Below the pieces are notes generated by a model. The model saw only the letters and a list, made by a program, of their open reading frames with translations. It searched no databases and had not been told where the DNA came from. A DNA stretch of 10,038 bases from JBAYVY01 sp041674345. GTDB lineage: Bacteria; Planctomycetota; Phycisphaerae; Phycisphaerales; Zrk34. The DNA is taken from the NCBI GenBank assembly GCA_041674345.1, contig JBAYVY010000108.1, forward strand, positions 1-10,038, in the 5' to 3' direction. Every line of letters begins with the position of its first letter. Position 1 is the first letter of the stretch. Position numbers and translations under genes: made by a program. This document shows positions 1-5,730 of this stretch, in pieces.

Positions 1-150
1 GGTGCCTTTGACACGTTTGTTGAATTGCTTGACACCGGCCTCGGTCACGCCGCTGCCGATGGGCCAGCCGCGTTGTCGGTATTGCGGGTAGTTCATATGT
101 TCGGCATGACGTTGGAAGTAACCGACGTTTTGCGCCGGTGTGCGTCTGGG
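1..150 (-). pseudogene. Transposase C-terminal remnant (ISKra4-like), running off the left edge
   Basis: Reading the minus strand in the frame whose codons end at base 1 gives GYFQRHAEHMNYPQYRQRG followed by WPIGSGVTEAGVKQFNKRV and KGT. The core WPIGSGvtEA followed by a K/R-rich stretch is the typical C-terminal signature of ISKra4-like DDE transposases, where the Glu after GSG is probably the last catalytic acid. The frame is open only back to a TAA at 229-231, and the neighbouring transporter ends at 237, so there is no room for the N-terminal and catalytic Asp regions. Residues upstream of about base 150 are proline-rich and do not look like transposase. The protein would continue beyond the left edge. 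I read it as a 5'-truncated, inactive remnant. The exact IS family is uncertain; the transposase assignment itself is fairly firm. Confidence 0.6.
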
Positions 151-236
151 ATGATCGGTCGGATCATCGGCGTGCGGGGGAGGTAAAAGACAGAGTGAAA
201 TCCCTTTCCAAAAGTTCTTTCTCCGCGGTTAATTCT

Positions 237-2996
237 TCATCGTTTCGCCCGTATTTCCAGCACCGACGGCATGACCGTCAGGCACGCCGCGAGCGTCAGC
301 AACATGCCCATCGCCAGGGTCAGGCCCAGCGAGGCGATGCCGCGGTGATGCGCCACCAGCAGCGCGCCGAAGCCGATGATGGTGGTCAGCGATGTCATCG
401 TGATCGCCTTGCCGGTGCCCTCGGCCAGTCCGGGCGGATGTTCATCAGGCGCGGCGCGGAAGCGGTGGATCATATGGACGCCGTTATCGACCCCGATGCC
501 GAACAGCAGAGGCAGCACGATGATGTTGGCCGGATTGAGCGCCCAGTCGCCCCAGCCCCTCGTGCCCAGCAGCACGATGAAACCCACGCCCACCGGCAGC
601 AGCGACAGCAGCGAATCGGTGACGGACTGGAAGTCGATCAACACCAGGATGAACACGACGATGAGCGCGAAGATGCCGGCTTCGATGTAGGCGCGGATCA
701 TCAGTTGCGTCGATTCATAAATCTGCACGACCGTGCCGGTGACCAGCGGATCGACGGTTCGCATCTGCGTCATGAACGGTTCAAGCTGCGCGGGGTCGTA
801 CACATCGCCTTTGGGGAAAACTTGCAGGAGCAGCACATCGCGGCGCGGCCCGCCGACCGCCGCTCGCCGCGCCGGCGCTGGCAGGTCGCCGGGCGTCAGA
901 TCGCGCGTGACCAACGCCTGGTCGATGGTGGTTTTCAGTTGATCGCGCCACCGGGCGAACACTTGATTCAGCGCGACCAGACGGGCGGCGGCGGTCGCGT
1001 CATCGAGGTCGGCCAGTTGCGTACTGACGGCCTGCAACTTGCCGGCCAGTTGTTTCAACGCCCCATCGACGCGCGGCGCGTCGGCCAGTTCGGGGCGTTT
1101 GCGCGCCAGATTCATGGCGAAACCCAGCGTTTGCAGCGTCGCCTGCGCCAGTTCGGGCGTGCTGGGTTGGGCCTGCGGCAGCGAGGCGTCGAGCCAGATT
1201 TTCAGTTTGCCGCGCACCTGCGTGATGCGTTCGCACTTGCGGGCGTTATCCGAAGGGAACAGCAGGCCGATGCCGCCGACCGACGCGACGCTCGGCAGTT
1301 TTTCAAACGCCCGGGCGCGTTGCTTTGCTTCGGCGAGCGCGGTTTGGATGTCGCCGCTTTGGACGGTGATGCACGATGCGCCGAACCAGATGGAATCGCC
1401 GGCGGCGTTGTCGTCATTTTTCGCACTGGTGTCCGCACCGTCCGTCAGTCGATCGAACCACGTCACCGACGGCAAACCGCGAGGCAGCAGGTTGGACAGG
1501 TTGTAGTCGTAGCGCAGCTTCCTCATGCCCAACAGACCGGCGATGCTGATGATGAGCACCAGCACGACGGTGATCCGCGGTTTGCGATAGAACGGCGTCC
1601 ACCAGTGGCGGGCATACAACTGGAACTTGCGGTCGGCGGGCGGCTTGATGTGATGGGCGTGGGGGCGGGTCAGCCGAAGCAACGCGGGCAGCACGGTGAA
1701 CATCGCCACGAGGCAGAGCAGAATGCCCACGCCGGCGATCAGACCCATTTCCGCCATGCCGGTGAAATCGGTGAACAGCGTGGTGCAGAACGCGGCGGCG
1801 GTGGTGATCGCGCCGGTGGCGATGCCCGGTCCCATCGTCTGCATGGCGTCGATCATGGCCTGTCGAAAACCGTCCGGCCCGTCGGGGTATTGCCCGCGCA
1901 CCATCTCGAATCGCGTGACCAGGTGGATGCCGAACGCCACGCCCAGCCCCAGCAGCATCACCGTGAACGTGATCGACAGCAGTTGCAAATGCCCGATGCT
2001 CAGCGTGACGAACCCGAAGCTCCACGCCACCCCGGCCAGCAGCGCGACGACAGTCGTCAGCGGCAACATCACGCTGTGAAACGATGCGACCATCAGCACC
2101 GCGATCAGCACCACCGCCAGTATGCTGGCGAGGGTCGAATCACGCATCGTCACGTCGGTTTCATCGCTTTCGATGGCGGGCAACCCCGTCAACCCCGCCT
2201 CCACGCCAGGCATCGCCGCGAGAGTTTCCGCCAGCGCCTTGCGCGTCGCCAGCATCGCCGGTTTCACCGGCTCCAAATCGTGGTCCGACAACTTCGGCTC
2301 GATCATCATCGCCAGCATTCCCCCGTGATTCACCGGCAGATATTCGTACCGTTTGCCCATCACCGCGTTCAACTGGTCGCCGACGGTCTGATCGTCTTTG
2401 CCCGCCAGCGCTTCGCCCATCGCGCTGATGAGGTGGCTGAATCGGTCGATGCCCTCGGCGATCTGCGCGTCGCTGGGCGCTGTGCCGGGTTGATCCTGTT
2501 GGGCCATCATCGCCGGGGCGCCGGCCAGCAATGACGCGAGGTTGGGCGAGCCGAGCATCAGGCCCGACTGCGACATGCCGTACATCGCCTGGTCGAATTC
2601 GTTCCACGGCAGCAGCCGCACCGCGGCGGGGCTGGTGTTCCATGTGTCGATGCGCCAGTAAACATCGCTGATCGCCTGTTTGTCGGCCAGCAGGGAAGCC
2701 GCCAGATGATCGGCGAAGTTTTCCGCCTTTTCCCGCCCGCCCTCGCCGTCGGGCACGGCGATCAGCACGATCAAATCATCGAAACTGAAAGCTTTGCGAT
2801 ACTGTAAATACCGCTGGTTCCAGTCCAACTCCGTGCTGATGAGCGCGTTGCGGTCGGGTTGGAACTTCAGTTCCATGACGGAATACACCGTCGCCGCCGC
2901 GGTCAGCAGCAGCCCGATGCCCAGCACCAGCCAGGGGTGGTCGCACACCAGCCCGGCCCATCCGCCCAATACGCGATATCGCAGTTTTTCGTGCAT
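237..2996 (-). CDS. MMPL/RND-family membrane transporter, HpnN-like
   Basis: This 919-residue protein is predicted to be an inner-membrane exporter of the RND superfamily, MMPL/HpnN type, moving lipids or other hydrophobic substrates. It shows the family's two-fold internal repeat. A TM helix near 23-42 is followed by a large periplasmic domain (about 45-285) and a TM cluster (about 289-440) containing GLGVAFGIHLVTRFE. A second TM helix near 474-490 is followed by a second periplasmic domain (about 495-770) and a TM cluster (about 771-913) containing GIGVDNGVHMIHRFR. HpnN proteins are usually about 860-900 residues, so the length fits. I chose the start at MHEKLRY because the 19 codons upstream run through a heptad repeat (3004-3079) and are not protein-like; no strong ribosome binding site is seen. 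No hopanoid genes lie in the window, so the substrate is unknown and HpnN function is inference. Confidence 0.85.
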   Translation of the reverse strand: MHEKLRYRVLGGWAGLVCDHPWLVLGIGLLLTAAATVYSVMELKFQPDRNALISTELDWNQRYLQYRKAFSFDDLIVLIAVPDGEGGREKAENFADHLAASLLADKQAISDVYWRIDTWNTSPAAVRLLPWNEFDQAMYGMSQSGLMLGSPNLASLLAGAPAMMAQQDQPGTAPSDAQIAEGIDRFSHLISAMGEALAGKDDQTVGDQLNAVMGKRYEYLPVNHGGMLAMMIEPKLSDHDLEPVKPAMLATRKALAETLAAMPGVEAGLTGLPAIESDETDVTMRDSTLASILAVVLIAVLMVASFHSVMLPLTTVVALLAGVAWSFGFVTLSIGHLQLLSITFTVMLLGLGVAFGIHLVTRFEMVRGQYPDGPDGFRQAMIDAMQTMGPGIATGAITTAAAFCTTLFTDFTGMAEMGLIAGVGILLCLVAMFTVLPALLRLTRPHAHHIKPPADRKFQLYARHWWTPFYRKPRITVVLVLIISIAGLLGMRKLRYDYNLSNLLPRGLPSVTWFDRLTDGADTSAKNDDNAAGDSIWFGASCITVQSGDIQTALAEAKQRARAFEKLPSVASVGGIGLLFPSDNARKCERITQVRGKLKIWLDASLPQAQPSTPELAQATLQTLGFAMNLARKRPELADAPRVDGALKQLAGKLQAVSTQLADLDDATAAARLVALNQVFARWRDQLKTTIDQALVTRDLTPGDLPAPARRAAVGGPRRDVLLLQVFPKGDVYDPAQLEPFMTQMRTVDPLVTGTVVQIYESTQLMIRAYIEAGIFALIVVFILVLIDFQSVTDSLLSLLPVGVGFIVLLGTRGWGDWALNPANIIVLPLLFGIGVDNGVHMIHRFRAAPDEHPPGLAEGTGKAITMTSLTTIIGFGALLVAHHRGIASLGLTLAMGMLLTLAACLTVMPSVLEIRAKR

Positions 2997-3003
2997 GTTC
3001 TTT

Positions 3004-3079
3004 GAAGTCGAAAGTCGGAAGTGGGAAGTAAAGCTCCCCTGTTCACTTCCCACTTCCGACTTCCCACTTCCCGCTTTCC
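3004..3079. repeat. Heptad palindrome A (unit GAAGTSG)
   Basis: Four tandem heptads (GAAGTCG, AAAGTCG, GAAGTGG, GAAGTAA) at 3004-3031 face ACTTCCS-type heptads at 3045-3072 and a degenerate GCTTTCC at 3073-3079. Bases 3012-3029 and 3045-3062 form a perfect 18-bp inverted repeat around a 15-base loop. The array fills almost the whole gap between the M24 gene stop (3081) and the transporter start (2996). A hairpin could attenuate readthrough, but there is no T-tract, so it is not a classic intrinsic terminator. Confidence 0.9.
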
Positions 3080-3080
3080 T

Positions 3081-4199
3081 TTACGCTTTCACCCAAATAT
3101 CCGGCCGGCGATACGTCACGCCGCCGCGTTCGATTTCCAACACCGGCCAACCCGCGCCGGCCTGCGTCAGCCATTCGATTCCATCGGCCCGCACGATCAT
3201 CGTGTCCTCGCTCTTGGCGCCCGTGATCGACGGGTTCCACGCGAACGCCTGATTCACGCAAACCACCGACGGGCAGGCCGGCGTGGCGAACACATCGCGC
3301 CCGTCGTATCCGGTTGAGCCGCCCTGATGATGCAAACGCCACTGTTCGCCGAAACCCTGCCGGTCGTATTCCGCCACGATTTCCGCGAAAATTTCGCCGA
3401 AGGTTCGACCGGGTTTCGTCGCCGCGTTGGCCGTCACGTCCACCTGCGCCACCGCGCGATGTTTCAATTTCGTCTGCGCATCGGGTACGCGGAAACTCAC
3501 CAGCCGCGTCAGGTTCGTCCACAGTCCGTGCGCCTCGGCACACACGACCACCATCACGCGATCCTGAATCTTGCGGCCCTTGCTGATCGGGTGACGCCGC
3601 GTGTCGATGCGATCATCCGCCGCGATCAGGTACACCGGCACGCGCACATCGTGCGGCATGAACGCCGCGTGGATCATCGCCGCCACATCGTGTTCGCTCA
3701 TGCCCGGTTCGATTTGCCTGCAAACCCGCTCGGTCAGTTCCGTCGTCAATTTCCCGTGGGCGCGATAGCGTTCGATTTCCGGTTCCAACATCGGTACACG
3801 CAAATTGCGAATCGCATCGCCCATCAGCAAGCCGCCCCCGCCCCCGAAAGCAATGTCAATGCCCAGCGTTTTGCCGGTCGGCAGCACGCGCGCCATCGCC
3901 CGCGATTCGCCGTCGGCCTGCGCCCACGGGTATTCGATCAGATCGACCGTCAGCCCGGCCAGTTCCTCCTCCAGCAGCCGCCGCGTTTCAATGTTGTTCG
4001 ACACGAGAAACACGCGGTCGGCGGTGACGAGCATCGCGCCGACGCCGGTTTCCGACGCGGCGTTGATGTAGCTCAATCCCCCGCCGGTGATCCATGCGAA
4101 ATTGGACCGGGCGCGCAGCAGGATGCCGCCCAGGTTCTGCTGATGAATCAGTTGCCGGACACGTTCGAGTTTAGTCGCCATTTCCTGGCCGCGCGTCAT
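3081..4199 (-). CDS. M24-fold (Xaa-Pro peptidase/creatinase-like) protein with atypical active site
   Basis: This 372-residue protein has the two-part layout of aminopeptidase P/creatinase proteins: an N-terminal creatinase-like domain (about 8-140) and a C-terminal pita-bread M24 domain (about 150-350). The pita-bread motifs are recognisable but changed. The region normally carrying two metal-binding Asp reads VVVCAEAHGLWTNLTRLVSF, with Cys220 and Asn229 where Asp is expected. The His motif is HHQGGSTGY (290-298). The first Glu motif reads AWNPSITG, with Asn322 in place of Glu. The last Glu is kept in GAKSEDT (Glu331). Canonical dinuclear metal peptidase activity is therefore doubtful. I recall the HHxGGxTGY and NPSITGxKSEDT pattern as a distinct M24 subgroup of unknown function. 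The start is supported by AAGGAG six bases upstream. It is transcribed divergently from the small plus-strand gene. The stop codon TAA adjoins heptad palindrome A. Confidence 0.85.
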   Translation of the reverse strand: MTRGQEMATKLERVRQLIHQQNLGGILLRARSNFAWITGGGLSYINAASETGVGAMLVTADRVFLVSNNIETRRLLEEELAGLTVDLIEYPWAQADGESRAMARVLPTGKTLGIDIAFGGGGGLLMGDAIRNLRVPMLEPEIERYRAHGKLTTELTERVCRQIEPGMSEHDVAAMIHAAFMPHDVRVPVYLIAADDRIDTRRHPISKGRKIQDRVMVVVCAEAHGLWTNLTRLVSFRVPDAQTKLKHRAVAQVDVTANAATKPGRTFGEIFAEIVAEYDRQGFGEQWRLHHQGGSTGYDGRDVFATPACPSVVCVNQAFAWNPSITGAKSEDTMIVRADGIEWLTQAGAGWPVLEIERGGVTYRRPDIWVKA

Positions 4200-4205
4200 G
4201 GTTCA

Positions 4206-4211
4206 CTCCTT
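4206..4211 (-). promoter_or_regulatory. Ribosome binding site of the M24 gene
   Basis: AAGGAG on the minus strand lies six bases before the ATG at 4199-4197. This is the best Shine-Dalgarno match in the window and fixes the start at MTRGQEM rather than the internal Met at residue 7. Confidence 0.7.
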
Positions 4212-4224
4212 GGAAAGCGTGTGA

Positions 4225-4322
4225 GAAGTCGGAATACAGGAGTCAGGAGACAGGAGTCAGGAGTAAAACCAGCGGGGCTCGCTGCGACATTCCGTCTTCT
4301 GACTCCTGACTCCTGCCTCCTT
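4225..4322. repeat. Heptad palindrome B (unit CAGGAGT)
   Basis: Four tandem heptads (CAGGAGT three times, CAGGAGA once) occupy 4237-4264. They face ACTCCTG, ACTCCTG and CCTCCTT at 4302-4322. Bases 4245-4264 pair with 4302-4321 with one mismatch, around a 37-base loop. Further out, GAAGTCGGAAT (4225-4235) nearly complements ATTCCGTCTTC (4289-4299) inside the loop, and it uses the unit of palindrome A. The array lies 26 bases upstream of the M24 start, between it and the divergent small gene, so it would sit in or near the M24 promoter or leader. Confidence 0.9.
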
Positions 4323-4534
4323 TTCTTCAGGCAAGCGGTGCCATTCAATCGCTCCGCTATCCGGCTTCCGGGGGGGGCGGGGAAGGAAGGGTATCACACC
4401 GCGCCGCGTTCCGCTCGTCAACCGGCCGATAACCGCCGCCGCGTCCGATTCCGGTTATACGCTGGCCGAATCTCGTGCGTCTGGCCGATACATCTGTTCG
4501 CTGGTGATCGAAGTACGCAACTCGGCCCATGCGA
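4323..4534. other. Intergenic leader between divergent genes, with a G-rich tract
   Basis: This is the rest of the 346-base gap between the divergent M24 gene and the small gene, beyond palindrome B. It holds a G-rich run at 4365-4390 (CTTCC then eight G, C, four G, then GGAAGG-type bases), a relative of the dispersed G-rich motif. GGCCGAW occurs at 4424, 4464 and 4483. A weak TATAC box lies at 4455-4460, with no convincing -35 element. I see no gene, tRNA or riboswitch here. Confidence 0.5.
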
Positions 4535-4539
4535 GGGAG
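4535..4539 (+). promoter_or_regulatory. Ribosome binding site of the small plus-strand gene
   Basis: GGGAG lies six bases upstream of the ATG at 4546 and supports that start over the in-frame upstream ATG at 4504, which has no such site. Confidence 0.6.
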
Positions 4540-4545
4540 TCCGCC

Positions 4546-4740
4546 ATGAGCAAGCAGCAGTTAATCGAAGCCATTCGCCAGTTCAATCGTTCGGTCACGC
4601 AGGAGTTCCTCATCACGTTCAACGAAGAGGCGTTGAACCAGTATCTGCATCATCTGAAGTACCGGGTCGAGCCGCGCCATCCGCACAACGTGTGGGTCCG
4701 CGCCGGCGACACCGCCGCGATCGTCACCCGGATGCACTGA
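4546..4740 (+). CDS. Conserved small protein of unknown function, 64 residues
   Basis: This is a 64-residue soluble protein with no signal peptide, TM segment or cysteine. It begins MSKQQLIEAIRQFNRSVTQE. The first half looks helical (LIEAIRQFNRS, then FLITFNEEALNQYLHHLKYRV). The second half has PRHPHNVWVRAGDTAAIVTR, resembling a short beta hairpin ending. I recall similar small planctomycete proteins with N-R-S, F-L, L-x-x-Y-L-x-H-L, P-R, W-V-R and D-T-x-A-I positions, but no function is known to me. The start is chosen for the GGGAG site and the natural MSKQQL N-terminus; a start at 4504 would add 14 codons. It is the only plus-strand gene, is monocistronic, and is followed about 100 bases later by an intrinsic terminator, which supports real expression. 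Confidence 0.8.
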   Translation: MSKQQLIEAIRQFNRSVTQEFLITFNEEALNQYLHHLKYRVEPRHPHNVWVRAGDTAAIVTRMH

Positions 4741-4743
4741 ATG

Positions 4744-4799
4744 AGTAGGGAGTAGAAGAAAGAACGCCACTCGATACTCACCACTCGCTACTCACCACC
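4744..4799. repeat. Heptad array C1 (AGTAGGG / CCACTCG units)
   Basis: AGTAGGGAGTAG at 4744-4755 starts three bases after the small gene's stop codon. Four heptads in the opposite sense follow at 4767-4794: CCACTCG, ATACTCA, CCACTCG, CTACTCA. The arms are less well matched than at the other sites. The unit is the same as in array C2, beyond the terminator. Confidence 0.8.
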
Positions 4800-4845
4800 G
4801 ACCATCACCCTCTGCCTCCGGCTGGTGTGCAGAGCAAGAGAGAGG

Positions 4846-4876
4846 CGCATCGGCTTACGCCGGTGCGTTTTTCTTT
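4846..4876 (+). terminator. Rho-independent terminator of the small plus-strand gene
   Basis: CGCATCGGC (4846-4854), loop TTAC and GCCGGTGCG (4859-4867) form a 9-bp stem with one G-U pair, followed directly by TTTTTCTTT. The orientation fits the plus-strand gene ending at 4740. A smaller possible stem, CTCTGC/GCAGAG, precedes it at about 4810-4835. Confidence 0.7.
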
Positions 4877-4879
4877 GTC

Positions 4880-4986
4880 AGTAGCGAGTAGGGAGTAGGG
4901 AGTGGCGGCGTCGAGTACCGCGGTACGCCGGTCTGAACTACTCGCTACTCACTACTCGCTACTGACGACTCGATACTCACGACTCC
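4880..4986. repeat. Heptad palindrome C2 (unit AGTAGSG)
   Basis: Four heptads at 4880-4907 (AGTAGCG, AGTAGGG, AGTAGGG, AGTGGCG) face seven heptads at 4938-4986 of the type CTACTCG/CTACTCA. Bases 4880-4905 pair with 4938-4963 with three mismatches. The loop holds its own perfect 12-base palindrome, GTACCGCGGTAC (4915-4926). The last two heptads overlap the 3' end of the glycosylase gene, whose stop codon TGA (4979-4977) lies in the array. Confidence 0.9.
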
Positions 4987-5594
4987 TTCCGGCTCACATT
5001 CTCGTTGCCGCGTTCGTAAAATCGCAGCGGCTTGGTCGCCCATTCGCCGGCATATCCGACGCCGATTCGCGGGCAAACGACCATCCGGCTTGCCTCAACG
5101 CCTTCCGCCTTTTCCAAAAACAACGCGCCCCGCCGCGTCAGGTCCGCGCCGTCCAGCGTCCGGTCAATCGCCATCGCCTGCGTCAGTTTCGCCGGGCCGG
5201 AACAGAGATCCGCATCGCGCAAACGATGCGATGCGATCTTATCGCTCCGCAACCGGCGCATCGTGTCGATTCCCTCCAGCGGTTCCAGCGCCCGCAGCAG
5301 CACGGCGGTCGGCACGCCGGGCCGGTCGGCGACGATGTTCATGCAGTGGTGCATGCCGTAGGTGAAATAGACGTAGGCGTGACCGGCCTGTCCCCACATC
5401 GACTGATTGCGCACGGTGCGACGCCCGCCGCAGGTGTGCGCCGCGCGATCTTCCACGCCCAGGTACGCCTCTACTTCGACGATGCGCCCCGCCAGCCGCT
5501 CGCCGTCATCCAGCACGCGTACCAACGTCTGGCCGAGCAGAGCTTTGGCCAGCGTCACCGGATCGCGTTGATGGAAGCGGCGGGGAAGAATCAT
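4977..5594 (-). CDS. mpg: DNA-3-methyladenine glycosylase (AAG/MPG family)
   Basis: This 205-residue monofunctional base-excision repair glycosylase removes 3-methyladenine and related damaged purines such as hypoxanthine. The family signature is complete. GRIVEVEAYLGVEDRAAH (36-53) carries the catalytic Glu42 with Tyr44 and His53, equivalent to human AAG Glu125, Tyr127 and His136. YVYFTYGMHHCMN (74-86) carries the intercalating Tyr79 and Asn86. LLRALEPLEG (99-108) carries Arg101, and LCSGPAKLTQAM matches the C-terminal signature. Length is normal for bacterial family members. MILPRRF is the conserved N-terminus, so I start there. The 15 codons upstream (with SFVIRHY) are a translation of the AATGACG heptad repeat. 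No strong ribosome binding site is visible. The stop codon lies inside heptad array C2. It is downstream of ccsA on the same strand, across palindrome D, so cotranscription is uncertain. Confidence 0.95.
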   Translation of the reverse strand: MILPRRFHQRDPVTLAKALLGQTLVRVLDDGERLAGRIVEVEAYLGVEDRAAHTCGGRRTVRNQSMWGQAGHAYVYFTYGMHHCMNIVADRPGVPTAVLLRALEPLEGIDTMRRLRSDKIASHRLRDADLCSGPAKLTQAMAIDRTLDGADLTRRGALFLEKAEGVEASRMVVCPRIGVGYAGEWATKPLRFYERGNENVSRKES

Positions 5595-5605
5595 GGATAC
5601 ATGAT

Positions 5606-5730
5606 AATGACGAATGACGAATGACGAATGAAATCCCAAATCTCAAATTCCAATGCAAGCGACAGTACGCCCTCATTGAACATTGGTATTTGGAACTTGA
5701 TTCGTCATTCGAGTTTCGTCATTCGTCATT
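5606..5730. repeat. Heptad palindrome D (units AATGACG and AAATCYC)
   Basis: Seven heptads at 5606-5654 face seven at 5682-5730 around a 27-base loop, in exact register (5606 pairs with 5730, 5654 with 5682); 37 of 49 positions are complementary. The outer units are AATGACG/CGTCATT, and the inner ones are AAATCYC-like facing TTTGGAA-like. The AAATCTC heptad recurs in palindrome E. The array fills the whole gap between ccsA and the glycosylase. Its outermost CGTCATT contains the ccsA stop codon (5728-5726 on the minus strand). Confidence 0.9.

Noticed and set aside
138..2534. Long plus-strand open frame (798 codons) opposite the transporter
   Set aside because: It is rich in His, Gln and Arg with no domain pattern, as expected for the antisense of a GC-rich gene; the minus frame has clear TM and family motifs.
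3004..3079. Palindrome A as an intrinsic terminator of the M24 gene
   Set aside because: The 18-bp stem is strong, but there is no T-tract on either strand and it belongs to the heptad class found in all gaps.
4424..4490. Three GGCCGAW repeats and a TATAC box before the small gene
   Set aside because: The repeats are short, unevenly spaced and expected in GC-rich DNA, and there is no -35 element, so I do not call an operator or promoter.
3327..4748. Plus-strand open frame of 473 codons across the M24 gene and the gap
   Set aside because: It runs antisense to a recognised gene, through repeat B, and out of frame with the small protein; composition is Arg/His/Gln-rich with no motifs.
4880..4986. 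Heptad arrays considered as a CRISPR array
   Set aside because: Units are 7 bases, directly abutting and without spacers, in facing arms; no cas gene is near.
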